Shown here piece after piece: positions 40,001 to 46,131 of a stretch of 64,000 nucleotides of DNA. This DNA comes from Diphasiastrum complanatum (lineage: Eukaryota; Streptophyta; Lycopodiopsida; Lycopodiales; Lycopodiaceae): positions 53,006,294 through 53,070,293 of the forward strand of contig CM055104.1 of the NCBI GenBank assembly GCA_029204225.1, in the 5' to 3' direction. The translations under genes and the position numbers were made by a program. Below the pieces are notes generated by a model. That model saw nothing but the letters and a program-made list of their open reading frames with translations, had not been told where the DNA came from and did not search any database. Numbering within the stretch: position 1 is the stretch's first letter; each line of letters opens with the position of its first letter.

Positions 40001-42763
40001 ACATCTTAAATGAATCAGCAGACATCTGAAAGGAAAGTCCAGAAGCTCTTCCAAGAGAAAAGCTTTGAACACTCAGTAAAGAATGACTTGTCTTGGTAAC
40101 TACGGTGAGGGCTTGAGGACGCAAGATGCATAACTAAAACCAATTCGATCAAACACAATGAAACACATAAAGGAGAACACCATAGTCGCAGGAAAGAAAA
40201 GGGCATTAATTTTTTTATTCAAACAACCATGAACTTGTCAGATGCCAAGATTTGAATTCAATGAGGATAATGAAGCTAATCATTATAAGAAAACTAAAAA
40301 GACCACAAGATTAACTATAAGATGCCACATGGATGATCATTCATCGCAGCCATACTGTGAATTGCTAACTAATACCTTACATTCCATCTGTCAATTTACA
40401 ATTCAGTCGACCAAATTGATTCCCTTAGAGGTGCACGGAGCTCTCTAGGAAATGACTTGGTCATAATATCTACCCGCATTTTTTTGGTGTGGCAGAAAAT
40501 ATAAACACAACTTCCCTGCCTGAACCATATCTTGAACAGAATGATATTGCAAACTGATATGCTTGATACATAATGGACACCTGCATTTTTCACAGGGGAA
40601 TAAGACTCCTGTTTGTTGTTTAATAAAACTATTCCTCCCTTGTATATCCCCAACTCATTCATAACTCTATAAATACATATATAATCTTTGGTTACATGAC
40701 ACACTCTACTGCACTCTGTTGATGATTCTGCGATTAAATATTGCTTGTTGCATCCCCAGCTGATCTCAACACCTGCAACAGTGAATATACAATCCACAAG
40801 AATCTCACAAAACTCAAGAAGTAAGATCTATAACGATCTTAAACTCAAAAAGAAATAAAATTCTACAGCACAATGTAATGATAAAAAAGCGCAATAAATA
40901 ACCCTGTAGCTTGGCAGAAAGCTAAGCTACTGAATTTTCTGCCGAATCATTGCTTTGAAATACCACATAAAATAATTTCAAATTCACCCTCTTAGAATAT
41001 GTAAAATGTTCTGACTGTAAGCATAAGCACAGGAGGTGAGCGTGAGTATATGTTTTGACAAAATGTCAGACACACTATAAGTCTCATGCTTATTTTGCAG
41101 TATATCCCACATGTCCTTTTGCATTCATCACTCCTTGCACCTTAGCGGCGGGAACTTCCCCTTTTGTTGAACAAATCTTCACAAATGTCTTGCATTATCT
41201 GCTGCTTTACGCATTCATCATTTCTTCTCAGCACACCCACGTGACCAATTTGTTTTTCTTGGCGTTCCACAATCACCAATGCCATCTCTCCAACATTATC
41301 CATTTCTGGACTGAACAATTTGTGCCCTCAAATCTTTCAATGATGCGTGAGTCTATGATTCATTCCTGCAAGCATATCACTTCAGGGTTTTGTTCTTGCG
41401 AAGAGCCTCAAAAATTCGGGTGAGTGAGTTGATCGTCACAGCAGAAGGACAATGTATTGATTCCAGGCGGTGTCCTTGATTAAACATCGTCTAGTCCCAT
41501 AAGCAATGATGGCTTGAGGACACGAAATGCTGTGACTAAAACCAATTCAGTGCAACACATAAGGCAAAACACAATCATTGCAGGAACAAAGGAACAATGT
41601 CACTGAATCAAAAATTCTTCATACATCATTCTGTCATGTGCCAAAATTTAAGTTCAATCAAAATAATCTGGATAACAATACACGAAAACTAAAACGATGA
41701 AAATAATGCCATGTGGATAACACTTCACCTTGTGAATTGCTATAGTTAATTCCTGAAGCATAACTTTTGACTTTCAATGTGTCACCTCAAATCGTACATG
41801 ATTGGACGGTGAAAATCACATTTGGGGAACCCCATTATCCACCGTGATATCCAGCCTTAATTTTTTTCCTTGCAATTTCATTGGTTGTAATTCATGACTC
41901 TTAGAATATTGAGCCCTCAAAGATAGAATTTGAACATTTGGAGCCCTCTTGGATGAAACCCTTTCACCTCACAATGTAAATTTTGAGCAAGATCTTAACA
42001 ACACATAAAGCTTGATTATGTGTGTTTCTCGGCATAATATGGAGATTACGGCTCCTCTTCTTGTCTTGCTGCAGTCTTGACAAGAGGGCTCTCCCATCAT
42101 GTCCATAATATCCCTCTAAGCACATTATCTAGCTCTTATAAAGAAACTAAGAATCCAATTGGCAAGATTTACTCGCTGAGTGTGAAGGAGGGAGTCTACT
42201 TACGTACAAATTGACAAGAAGTTGGATGCCTCTTCTTTGGTCGGAAATTTTGACAGGAGGCTTCTCACAAGGGCCATCTTTGATACAGAAATGTGTTTCT
42301 GTCTTGATACGGGTATCTTGGTTACGTATTCGGCACTATCCTCATCTGCATTGAACTTTGGTCCATTCAAACCGTTTTGACCTGCAACCCCCTGGTCTTG
42401 ATCATCGTCCATGGAGCTTTTTGCTTCATCCTTGTTTGTCCTAAGCACGGGACTCATACTGTCTGATGAATCTAATTCACTAGATTTTTCGTAATCCCTT
42501 GCTTTTCCAGGCTTTCCTTCAATTGAAATGCTTGAATATGAAGCAAAATTTGAACTGCCTTTGTTAGATGCATCATATCGCTTCTCTTCTTCATTCAGCT
42601 CCTTTGCCTTTGCACTCATGCAATTAACCCTCCCAGTGCCAGAAACCTGAAGACCTTTCCAACGTTTCCCGGGCGACATTCTACCATTTGACCTCCGCCA
42701 CCATTTTTGAACCAAATAAACAATACCGTTCTGAAACCAAATAAGAGGGCCTTCCGCATTCAT
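2084..42763 (-). CDS. DUF3754-family membrane protein gene, 13 exons found, 3' end missing
   Basis: Rebuilt from exons at 42763-42204, 39796-39648, 39550-39436, 39353-39244, 39154-39000, 38766-38631, 37201-36843, 33164-33035, 23527-23399, 22012-21968, 21676-21597, 5701-5605 and 2173-2084. Splice phases agree at every junction except exon 4 to 5. The order and wording of conserved blocks (SILHAEH, SNYLLTLPIDVDW, RRGYVTE, FDYLQS, IPIPDL, FPNKKLSFRI, GYKQTWERYQ, LYEKTLASGFG) match what I recall of plant DUF3754 proteins, such as Arabidopsis At2g46915; this is memory, not a search. About 730 residues are covered. The family usually has roughly 70 more C-terminal residues, which I did not find below 2084. 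Two hydrophobic segments near the C-terminal third suggest a membrane protein. An R/S-rich start followed by RVNC-MSAKAK resembles a plastid transit peptide (inference). Molecular function unknown. Introns reach 15.9 kb and hold most of the retroelements listed here. Confidence 0.9.
2174..4168. other. Intron 12, proximal part
   Basis: AT-rich intron sequence of the DUF3754 gene. Short open frames are present but none shows a recognisable domain, codon bias or splice context. Confidence 0.5.
4169..5120. mobile_element. MULE-like non-autonomous DNA transposon with palindromic GGTACCGCGG ends
   Basis: About 950 bases bounded by GC-rich arrays built on GGTACCGCGG-type palindromes (4172-4258 and 5040-5116), which read similarly on both strands. 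The outer ends start ATAGG (left) and ATAGTGG (right, inverted). The flanks carry a 9-base direct repeat with one mismatch (GGTTATGAT at 4160-4168, GGTTTTGAT at 5121-5129), the size expected for Mutator-like elements. The interior has a C/T-rich, GC-rich part (4322-4960) with repeated CAGCCTCTCA-type units and no transposase. The interior differs strongly in composition from the surrounding intron, so a captured sequence (Pack-MULE-like) is possible. Confidence 0.6.
5605..5701 (-). CDS. DUF3754 gene exon 12 (second membrane helix)
   Basis: Acceptor TAAAACAG, donor CAA|GTAAGG, 97 bases, phase 2 to 0. The split codon CC+A gives SSP-SAFLLDVIASISLLVF, then GYKQTWERYQ. The hydrophobic SAFLLDVIASISLLVFASRVIF is the second predicted membrane segment. 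The exact phase match across 15.9 kb of repeats is strong evidence of one gene. Confidence 0.93.
5702..6994. other. Intron 11, part before the copia element
   Basis: AT-rich sequence without a supported gene. A 15-base direct repeat (AGACCCCACCTAGTC) occurs twice near 6190-6245, next to a TATATAGAGG sequence, suggesting an old LTR, but I cannot define its ends. Confidence 0.3.
6995..7494 (-). repeat. 3' LTR of the copia element
   Basis: Near-identical over most of its length to 10653-11131, with scattered small indels. Starts TGTTAGAAATAG (minus strand) and ends CCTACA. Confidence 0.85.
7630..10181 (-). pseudogene. copia pol remnants: integrase, RT, RNase H
   Basis: Read 5' to 3' on the minus strand. 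The integrase core has KHIDDYSRKTWVYFLKHKSQ and GRGGEFISTDF (10018-9605). An integrase tail and linker cover 9306-8960. RT has GTKWVYKVRYDVKG, KARLVAKGYAQKEG and LTLYIDDMIIT, the catalytic pair (8957-8339). RNase H has LVGCLVYATITRPDIAY (8144-7914) and VALSSTKVEYR with FCDNQSCIQLAKN (7984-7612). Several frameshifts and at least one missing segment separate these blocks, so no polyprotein could be made. Confidence 0.9.
10653..11131 (-). repeat. 5' LTR of the copia element
   Basis: Second copy of the LTR. It starts TGTCAGAAATAG on the minus strand and is followed directly by the tRNA-Met primer site at about 10651-10640. Confidence 0.85.
11211..11545 (-). repeat. LTR fragment with primer site of a second minus-strand element
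   Basis: A perfect initiator tRNA-Met primer site (TGGTATCAGAGC, minus strand, 11222-11211) is followed upstream by LTR-like sequence with a TATATAAA box near 11440. The copia element at 6995-11131 sits about 80 bases inside this element, so it appears to be nested in it. The outer end of the LTR is not resolved. Confidence 0.5.
11589..11987 (+). repeat. Ty3/gypsy LTR copy A with primer site
   Basis: About 400 bases, matching 19753-20120 closely; it contains an extra ~31-base internal duplication (GCTTAAGTCTTG-type unit). It is followed by TTGGCATCTGAGC (11987-11999), a slightly decayed initiator tRNA-Met primer site, so it is a 5' LTR of a plus-strand element. Confidence 0.75.
12000..12640 (+). 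other. Leader of the gypsy element
   Basis: C/T-rich untranslated leader between primer site and gag. Reading frames here on both strands are compositional, not genes. Confidence 0.5.
12680..13655 (+). pseudogene. Ty3/gypsy gag remnant
   Basis: Starts MAHSPTPSETVEENLSDQF, a coiled-coil-like N terminus. After a frameshift near 12900-12960 comes the capsid block NWFAKLDTYFQIYPKTD, then LAALHLDGRAATWWRVH. A TAG at 13397 interrupts the frame, which then runs through a proline-rich linker to the zinc knuckle CFHCKSPDHFSHDC (C-x2-C-x4-H-x4-C, 13609-13650). It lies between LTR copy A and the protease as expected for a chromovirus. Confidence 0.85.
13656..14325 (+). pseudogene. Ty3/gypsy protease remnant
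   Basis: The aspartic protease block reads YIALVDTGSTQSFISSYITS with an intact DTG (about 13870-13930), followed by QADLDIIPMERYDLILGADW and GIDSQGDFQLITGKQF. The frame stops at 14327. The RT, RNase H and most of the integrase that should follow are absent. Confidence 0.85.
14300..14620 (+). pseudogene. Ty3/gypsy integrase C-terminal fragment
   Basis: Reads SVSTSIGVSPFLLSHGYAPL and then LQHVQQRYQTLVDRHRRHVE, matching the integrase end of the 1-966 fragment. It is fused directly to the protease at about 14310, where the shared string CTCTGTTAGTACCAGCA occurs. This indicates a large internal deletion that removed RT and RNase H. Confidence 0.8.
14700..14950 (+). pseudogene. LINE reverse transcriptase fragment
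   Basis: Reads PTLFCLYIDELK and, after one stop, LISILLYLDDVALVSTSGVG and LMKRTKKL-like sequence. The catalytic box is YLDD rather than YADD, so it is inactive. Related to but distinct from the LINEs at 56.9 and 62 kb. Confidence 0.75.
16044..16086. repeat. Poly(A) run
   Basis: About 38 consecutive A bases. A shorter T run (about 17) lies at 15847-15863. Confidence 0.95.
16154..18419 (+). pseudogene. RT-less gypsy-derived element with gag, acidic repeat region, protease and accessory region
   Basis: MTSDLRSLSSLDYLFVF opens a gag-like capsid block (DKWLTRLQYYFDISRP, KGFARSKWFDYVHSHPP). An acidic region follows with repeated SHI and ACYDI or ACFDI units (16560-16980), then a protease (YISLVDTGSTHTFISSYIS, about 17270-17320). 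After two stops comes GIDSQGDFQLVTGKQF. From about 17690 to 18419 a frame continues without any RT, RNase H or integrase motif and contains units such as LHGSTFDGSVAIGDLVV and FLDEYTGILQSP that echo the region before the protease. A related sequence lies at 37470-38420. Confidence 0.7.
18474..18687 (+). repeat. Tandem tRNA-like sequence with intact A and B boxes
   Basis: A ~95-base unit starting TGTTGGAATATC is present twice (18474-18568 and from 18569). The first copy breaks off inside the tRNA part. The second contains a full tRNA-like 72-mer at 18611-18682: A box TAGCTCAGTGG (18618-18628), B box GGTTCGAATCC (18662-18672), a 7-pair acceptor stem with wobbles, and TCCA at the 3' end. The anticodon arm carries an extra base and no standard loop, so a tRNA-derived SINE head or tRNA pseudogene is likelier than a working tRNA. 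Confidence 0.65.
18700..19093 (-). repeat. Probable 3' LTR of minus-strand gypsy element
   Basis: Begins TGTTATGGCC at 19093 (minus strand), directly after a polypurine tract AGGGGGAGAAG and the end of the gypsy integrase frame. The far end is not fixed; it runs up to the tRNA-like repeat. Confidence 0.55.
19101..19741 (-). pseudogene. Ty3/gypsy integrase C terminus plus chromodomain
   Basis: Minus strand. FQPRAPMAVGLRKEKV and an in-frame stop precede VTFQEGDRVFLKVPED, KLSPRYCGPFTILNRIGSSA and HPVFHVSRQKRVL, the classic gypsy integrase tail. The chromodomain VLVKWKDGSQEEATWE follows. It is cut at about 19745 by LTR copy B, and the upstream pol is not seen on the other side. Confidence 0.88.
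19753..20120 (+). repeat. Ty3/gypsy LTR copy B
   Basis: Same orientation and same family as 11589-11987 (shared CATAAGCAGGCCTTGGGCCC and GGCTATAAGTAGGGAAACTG). Either the 3' LTR of one composite element spanning 11.6-20.1 kb or a solo LTR; no matching target duplication was seen. Confidence 0.7.
20121..21596. other. Intron 11, distal part, with one unrecognised minus-strand reading frame
   Basis: AT-rich intron sequence. At 21255-21052 (minus) a 67-codon frame ends DVFADAADWMFNKEE. It looks protein-like in composition but I recognise no family, and it is not in the DUF3754 order. Otherwise nothing supported. Confidence 0.3.
21597..21676 (-). CDS. DUF3754 gene exon 11 (first membrane helix)
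   Basis: Acceptor ATGTACAG, donor TCTCC|GTAAGA, 80 bases, phase 0 to 2. Reads VRLDFATIVGIIAFLVNYKF and then VDFLSSP. The stretch around IVGIIAFLVNY is a probable transmembrane or re-entrant segment. The following intron is 15,895 bases. Confidence 0.93.
21968..22012 (-). CDS. DUF3754 gene exon 10 (45-base microexon)
   Basis: Acceptor GTTTGCAG, donor ACA|GTAAGT, 15 codons, phase 0 at both ends: VIFPNKKLSFRIVDT. This block is one of the most conserved in the family and joins exon 11 as IVDT-VRLDF. Confidence 0.92.
22013..23398. other. Intron 9 of the DUF3754 gene
   Basis: 1,386 bases of AT-rich intron bounded by AAA|GTAAGA and GTTTGCAG. No repeat or gene recognised. Confidence 0.6.
23399..23527 (-). 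CDS. DUF3754 gene exon 9
   Basis: Acceptor TCTTTGCAG, donor AAA|GTAAGA, 129 bases, phase 0 at both ends. Reads EPAFGELVVLYTKF, a variable segment, then LQLNIYEKIPIPDLK. It follows exon 8 exactly as the family's STLQ-EPAFxELxxLY and continues into exon 10. Confidence 0.93.
23528..25440. other. Intron 8, part between exon 9 and the copia element
   Basis: AT-rich sequence with no domain. Two diverged copies of a segment containing AGATCTAGCTTCT and GTTGTGCAAAAGCAAC occur around 23800-23880 and 23970-24050. Confidence 0.4.
25447..25543. repeat. 44-base direct repeat (two copies, period 53)
   Basis: Positions 25447-25490 and 25500-25543 are the same 44 bases (start GATAGTATAGTTGTACTTG). They lie just upstream of the primer site at 25624, so within the presumed LTR of the copia element. 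Confidence 0.9.
25600..27765 (+). pseudogene. Ty1/copia fragment: primer site, gag, protease, integrase
   Basis: A perfect primer site TGGTATCAGAGC (about 25624-25635) precedes gag (MDASSSNSIKKLDGNNNHLW at 25723). A zinc knuckle CKYCKWTGHLLED has its last Cys region broken by a stop (near 26383). The protease has DSGATQHMT (26517). The integrase shows a decayed zinc domain (CTICQSC), a core with DIVHNNICGPMQT and TDGGGEFISIKF (27072-27330), and a tail YRIYNRVTKKITFDRDVIF. Many stops and frameshifts; no RT follows. Plus strand, antisense to the host gene, in intron 8. Confidence 0.85.
27766..28035 (+). pseudogene. Ty3/gypsy integrase C-terminal fragment
   Basis: Reads RRQKAWHDRHVRTKDIHDGD, KVLLYTSSKVHPEKLKFRSQ and GPYVVKKIFTNGAVQLE. 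This is a gypsy, not copia, integrase tail (compare the GDxVLL...GPYVV pattern). It abuts the copia integrase tail at about 27765, so two retroelement superfamilies are joined here. Confidence 0.75.
28036..30599. other. Intron 8, degenerate sequence
   Basis: Very AT-rich. Probably contains the decayed remainder of the minus-strand gypsy element that starts upstream, but I cannot point to convincing motifs. Confidence 0.35.
30600..31065 (-). pseudogene. Ty3/gypsy reverse transcriptase fossil
   Basis: Minus strand: GLPRMDDLISGLSGVKYFIK and IDLGLGYY, then after a stop VQILVEDVPYSTFSTR and a degraded PFGL block. This is the RT motif region P-x-(I/M)-D-(E/D)-L...FxKIDLxxGYxQ. Stops and substitutions show it is old. 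Confidence 0.7.
31066..33034. other. Intron 8, distal part
   Basis: AT-rich, nothing supported. May include further decayed gypsy pol. Confidence 0.4.
33035..33164 (-). CDS. DUF3754 gene exon 8
   Basis: A 130-base exon isolated between introns of 3.7 and 9.5 kb. Acceptor GTGAAACAG, donor CAA|GTAAGC, phase 2 to 0. Reads PNYLSRVSMRDIWLPTSK, then GDNFWKRLKASFSIFF and SSSTLQ, matching the family's SDIWxPAS, CGNDIWKMLK and LFSxSTLQ blocks. No similarity to the flanking repeats. Confidence 0.9.
33165..36842. other. Intron 7 of the DUF3754 gene
   Basis: 3,678 bases, strongly AT-rich, bounded by AG|GTCATC and GTGAAACAG. No domain recognised in either strand. Confidence 0.5.
36843..37201 (-). CDS. 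DUF3754 gene exon 7
   Basis: Acceptor GGTGTACAG, donor TTAAG|GTCATC, 359 bases, phase 0 to 2. Encodes WLEEPLYPYLEEEV, a variable linker, then the conserved LPIRIAARRAVPRYEAVLSS and FLVWIGLLPSD blocks. The donor GTCATC is weak. It is chosen because AG+G makes the conserved R and exon 8 then continues with PNYLSRVSMRDIW. Confidence 0.9.
37470..38420 (+). pseudogene. Fragment related to the gypsy accessory region at 17.7-18.4 kb
   Basis: Plus strand, within intron 6. Shares with 18300-18420 the string around GCTTGG...TTTCATTTG and the TGGTGCTGG unit, and has the same acidic, Ser/Val/Ile-rich protein texture (SVAIPSSNVSIALTIPVA). Broken by several stops. No protease or RT. Function unknown. Confidence 0.5.
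38631..38766 (-). CDS. DUF3754 gene exon 6
   Basis: Acceptor TTAAAACAG, donor ATTCAG|GTAACT, 136 bases, phase 2 to 0. Continues exon 5 as FRRGYVTETQNGLLFGEKF and then DYLQSLLLRKIFSG, matching the family's RRG(F/Y)xTExxxGLLxxEKxDYLQS block. Just over 140 codons from exon 2 onward agree with the family order. Confidence 0.92.
39000..39154 (-). CDS. DUF3754 gene exon 5 (GC donor at 3' end)
   Basis: Reads QNLMSILETARFQELSARD and on through SNYLLTLPIDVDWKSAS to VIVF, a family signature block. The 5' boundary is uncertain: acceptor TTCCAG at 39155 (89-base intron) or AACAG at 39180 (64-base intron). The 3' boundary is fixed by exon 6 at TTC AG|GCAAGA, a GC donor. Leaves in phase 2. Confidence 0.85.
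39244..39353 (-). CDS. DUF3754 gene exon 4, frame interrupted near its 3' end
   Basis: The acceptor GGCTGGGAG at 39354 is preceded by a TACTAAT branch-point-like sequence, making an 82-base intron 3. Reads LDYISGKLWGIFEKQLF and then PERVGQLYFFAIGF in frame with exon 3. It then hits TGA at 39247-39245, one base before a strong donor (A|GTAAGA at 39243). A six-base T run (39265-39260) lies just upstream. One base fewer there would give QLDSE ending in phase 0 at the donor. So this is either a one-base sequence error, a real frameshift, or a boundary I have misplaced. Confidence 0.65.
39436..39550 (-). CDS. DUF3754 gene exon 3
   Basis: Acceptor ATTGAACAG, donor TCTGG|GTAGTG, entering in phase 1 and leaving in phase 2. 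Encodes a polar low-complexity linker (HKKSSNSSSVTKEID) between conserved blocks. The linker itself has no recognised motif; phase fit on both sides is the main support. A second acceptor six bases downstream (ATGCAG) is equally in frame. Confidence 0.75.
39648..39796 (-). CDS. DUF3754 gene exon 2
   Basis: Acceptor TTCTGTAG, donor AAAG|GTTGG. It joins exon 1 in phase 2 to read ICTRLESILHAEH, the family block usually seen as CLDSILHAEH. 149 bases, ending in phase 1. A charged SEEEKWLD stretch follows the conserved block. Confidence 0.88.
39797..42203. other. Intron 1 of the DUF3754 gene
   Basis: 2,407 bases with GTAAGT donor and TTCTGTAG acceptor. Carries a copia RNase H fossil at 40396-40797. 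A GAGGACGC-AAGATGC-type segment near 40110-40200 recurs in diverged form at about 41510-41600, followed by similar sequence. Confidence 0.7.
40396..40797 (-). pseudogene. Ty1/copia RNase H fossil
   Basis: Minus strand: VEISWGCNKQYLIAESSTEC, then MNELGIYKGGIVLLNNKQES, corresponding to the copia SxxSSTEAEY and DNQSAIxL blocks, then a broken HYVSxHISVxYHF-like end. Key acidic residues are lost. Confidence 0.7.
42204..42763 (-). CDS. DUF3754 gene exon 1
   Basis: Opens with ATG at 42763 and ends before GTAAGT (42203-42198), phase 2. The N-terminal 60 residues are rich in R, S, G and K with few acidic residues and end RVNC-MSAKAK, like a plastid transit peptide. A polar acidic linker follows, then a conserved helical block, SKMALVRSLLSKFP, which leads into the family core. 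The start is uncertain. A good acceptor (TTTGGTTTCAG) lies inside at 42741-42731, so the first 11 codons could instead be intron, with an upstream exon supplying the start. Confidence 0.8.
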
Positions 42764-43076
42764 TCATGCAGATGCACCGCATTTTGAAAGCCTTATCAGA
42801 AATCTAAACACTATTATTCAAACTTTCACAATCTTCCACCAGAATTTGCGAAACTTGCCTCAAAGCTCATCAAACAGAGCGTCATAATTCTCTGATAATC
42901 AGAACAAAAGGACAGCATCTGCAGAAGAGGTGATTGGAAAATATTTCACGCAGATCCGTGAAAAACATACGAGGAAGCTGCTAAATCTGCAAGCATCAGG
43001 ATCGCTGGCTATATCAGTGCTGCAATTCTTTGCGATGCTTCAGTTTTTCTGCATTGTCAGGAGAGCTGTCAAGCGC

Positions 43077-43077
<1 letters not shown>

Positions 43078-43118
<41 letters not shown>

Positions 43119-43244
43119 ACGTTTGACCACTTGGATGTTTGCCACGTCGCATGTTTGCCACTTGGATTCTTCTCAATGGACGACTACAAAAACGTGGCAT
43201 GATCTGAACGTTTATGGCGATATCCAACGGTGGCGAGTTTTATA
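43078..43244 (-). promoter_or_regulatory. Putative core promoter and leader of the DUF3754 gene
   Basis: On the minus strand a TATAAAA box lies at 43244-43238. It is followed by two copies of GTGGCAAACAT (43161-43151 and 43145-43135) and a pure (CT)n run of about 36 bases at 43114-43078. The first ATG of the gene is about 315 bases further on. TATA plus pyrimidine-rich leaders are common in plant promoters. The transcription start would be near 43210 (inference). Confidence 0.45.
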
Positions 43245-43960
43245 ATTTTTGTGTGCCATGGAGATACGAGGGAGGGGTGGATAAAAAGCCAGGGTATGAG
43301 GAGGAGCACAAGGCCCAACTATCACCACGTGTTGGGAGAAAGAAAAGAAGACCATCCGAGAAGAGAAGAGGAAGAGGCTGTAGATAGCTTGCGTGCACCC
43401 ATATGAGATTGATACATAGTGTTTGTAAGCTCTCACGGGCCGGAAGTGTCCACTTTGGCGCGCATATTGAGTCACATCCATCGGATGAATCTCCAAGAGG
43501 ATCAACGCATTAGATCACGAGCTGGAGGATGAAGTAGTATTGTTGGATTGCTATCAGCCATTAGATGAACTTTGAAGGGGCCTTGAAAAAGGCTAAAGGG
43601 AGTTGAAATGCAAATTGGCCTCCAACTTCATTAAAAAATTATGGGAGTTGGGTCCCTTCACAAGTGAAGTTTGAAGTTACTTCAATAAGAAGAAACAGTT
43701 CAAAAACTAGAAAAGTCCCTATTAGGGTGATTGCAGCAGAGAAAATGTTCGGAGTGTGCCAAAAGTGCTTTCACCATTCCACTGGGCACGTAGTTGAGAA
43801 TTGTTGACAAGGAGCATTTCGGGAGGTGACGCCGATTTGGCTTTCAATTTGGCGGAAAAACAGCGGGTGGCTTGGTAAGGCAAAAATAGCAGGTCATTAT
43901 TTTCGACTTCTGGCATCACAGTTGGCCTCGGCATATAGTACCACTTGTGAATATTTGGAT
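43245..43960. other. Upstream region of the DUF3754 gene
   Basis: No supported gene. The stretch is less AT-rich than the introns and may include distal promoter sequence. Confidence 0.4.
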
Positions 43961-43967
43961 GTAAGGC

Positions 43968-45114
43968 CTTTGTACACATTCCTAAGGAAGAAAGACGTAA
44001 GCTTGATGTGAAAGCTATCAAGTGTATATTCCTAGGATATGATGATCGTGTGAAGGGCTATAGATGTTTTGATCCAGTGGAGAACAAAATACATGTCGGC
44101 CGTCATGTTATCTTTGATGAATCTAAGATGTATGAAGATGAGGATGCTGAGAAGATGGACACATCTAGTGAGAAAGATGGTACAGTGAGGATTCCTCCTA
44201 ATGATGATCCATTTATTGACTTTCCTAGTGATGGACACGAGGATACACCTCAAGATACTAGTACTCAACCTCAAGAGACAGGTTGGAGAGGTAGAGATAA
44301 ACCTTTTGGTGCAAGAAGGATTGAAGTTGCAGGTGACAAACGCAAGGAGAAAGATGTACCATGGGATACATTTTCACCAGGAAGCCGATTACCTGACAGG
44401 AAGCTCCCTAAGTGGCTTGAGAGATTGATGGAGAGCCGTGACATGGATGACTTTCCAGGATCATCTAGTCGGGGAGAGCTACGAAGATCAACAGGAGAGA
44501 AGACACAACCTGAAAGGTATGAAGCAAATTATGCTCTCTTATCCAGCATTATTCAAAGCAAAGAACCTTCGACTTATGTTGAAGCGAAGGATGATGACAT
44601 TTGGGTCAAGGCCATGGAAGAGGAGATGGAGTCAATTGCTAAGCATAACACATGCGGGACTTAGTGGAACCACCAGTTGGCAAGAAACCCATTGGCTGTA
44701 AATGGGTATACAGGACTAAGTACCATGTAGATGGAAGTATAACAAAGCACAAAGCAAGATTGGTAATCAAAGGTTATGCACAAGTAAAGGCATTGACTAT
44801 GAGGAGACCTTTGCGCCAGTATGTAAGTGGAATACTCTACGCCTACTTGTTGTTTTAGCTTCACATTCTGGTTGGCCTTTGCATCATATGGATGTAAAAT
44901 CTACTTTTCTAAATGGTGAGCTAGAAGAAGAGGTGTTCATGGATCAACCTGAAGGCTTTGTAGCGAAAGGACAGGAGAATAAAGTATGTCGCTTAAAGAA
45001 AGCACTTTATGGTCTTAAACAGGCACCACGTGTGTGGTACAGCAGGATTGATGCCTACTTTCGTTCTAAGGGAATGGTGAGAACACATTCTGAACCGAAT
45101 CTTTATGTCTTATG
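43968..45114 (+). pseudogene. Ty1/copia integrase tail and partial RT
   Basis: KEERRKLDVKAIKCIFLGYD and RVKGYRCFDPVENKIHVGRH form the integrase C-terminal GKGY-like module. A ~200-residue acidic linker follows (KLPKWLERLMESRDMDDF). RT then starts with VEAKDDDIWVKAMEEEMESI. A frameshift at about 44650 leads to GKKPIGCKWVYRTKYHVDGS, and another at about 44790-44880 to HHMDVKSTFLNGELEEEVFM and KKALYGLKQAPRVWYSRID. The copy breaks off at about 45115, before the catalytic YxDD. Confidence 0.9.
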
Positions 45115-45175
45115 CTTTGATGGTATATATGTAACTTTTCCAATGGTTTTACAGGAGAATCCAAATTCGTCATAA

Positions 45176-46130
45176 TACAAAATTGACGGATTATAAAAAT
45201 TTTCAAAAAGCATGCAAATTTATACAAGCCAATAGGCAATAGACATACAGAAAAATTTTGTATATCAAATGGAAAATATTAAAAAGTCTGGCTCTCCAAT
45301 ATCTACTCTGCTTATGACACTTTTTTTTAATGAAAGTTGCAATTTAGAATCATGCAACAGTTTCTTTCTTTCGTACGGATCCAAGAGCTCATAGTTTTCA
45401 TACTTACTCAAATCAACATACGCAACATACAATGCGAAATGAGATTATCTGAGTATGGAATTCATGGGACAATCATCTAAACTAAAAAAAAAGATTCTAT
45501 ATCATCATGCAACTTGGTGAACATTCTGTCAAGCTTAGCTTTATAACTATGTCTATCGAGGTTCACCAAGTCCTGATAATGAATCGTGTCCTTATTTTGA
45601 GATCTGAACAAGGCCGGGGTACTGAGTAGAGACTTAAATCTAAGATAAATCTCAAAAAATGCTTCCACACCAGGAACCTCTATAATAGAAGGAAGAACAA
45701 AAAGAAAAAGAGAAAAAAGTGACTTAAAATACTCTATATTGCCACTAATATCAAATTCAAAAAAAAAATAACAAACTGGAATCAAAATTAGACATTTCTA
45801 AAAAACAAAATTACAGAAAGAAAATTTTTGACAAACTTATAAATTCAAGGCTTGGATATCGGTTTCAGCCGCAAAATGGAAGGTTGGATCACTTTGTAAA
45901 GCACTATGCGCTCGGGACCGATATCAAGGAACCGAGTATCAGTTTTAAACGTGGACACAATGGTCAATGGAAATCTGCAAGAGAACGCGCGCTTGAAAGC
46001 AATATCCAAGATAGCAATATCGGTTTTGGGCGCGGACGCACGAACAGAGGACAAACGGTAGAATTAGTGCACTTGAAATCGATATCCGGCGTAGAAATCA
46101 CAAAATTCTTGTAAAAATTCGCGTCTGGAA
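45176..46130. other. Intergenic, upstream of the 46-kb locus
   Basis: AT-rich up to 45840. From 45850 to 46090 it is more GC-rich and repeats GATATC or CAATATC motifs five or more times, with an open frame that I cannot assign. Confidence 0.35.
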
Positions 46131-46131
46131 T

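Noticed and set aside
43722-44021. 99-codon minus-strand frame
   Set aside because: Overlaps the copia integrase tail on the other strand and has no recognisable content.
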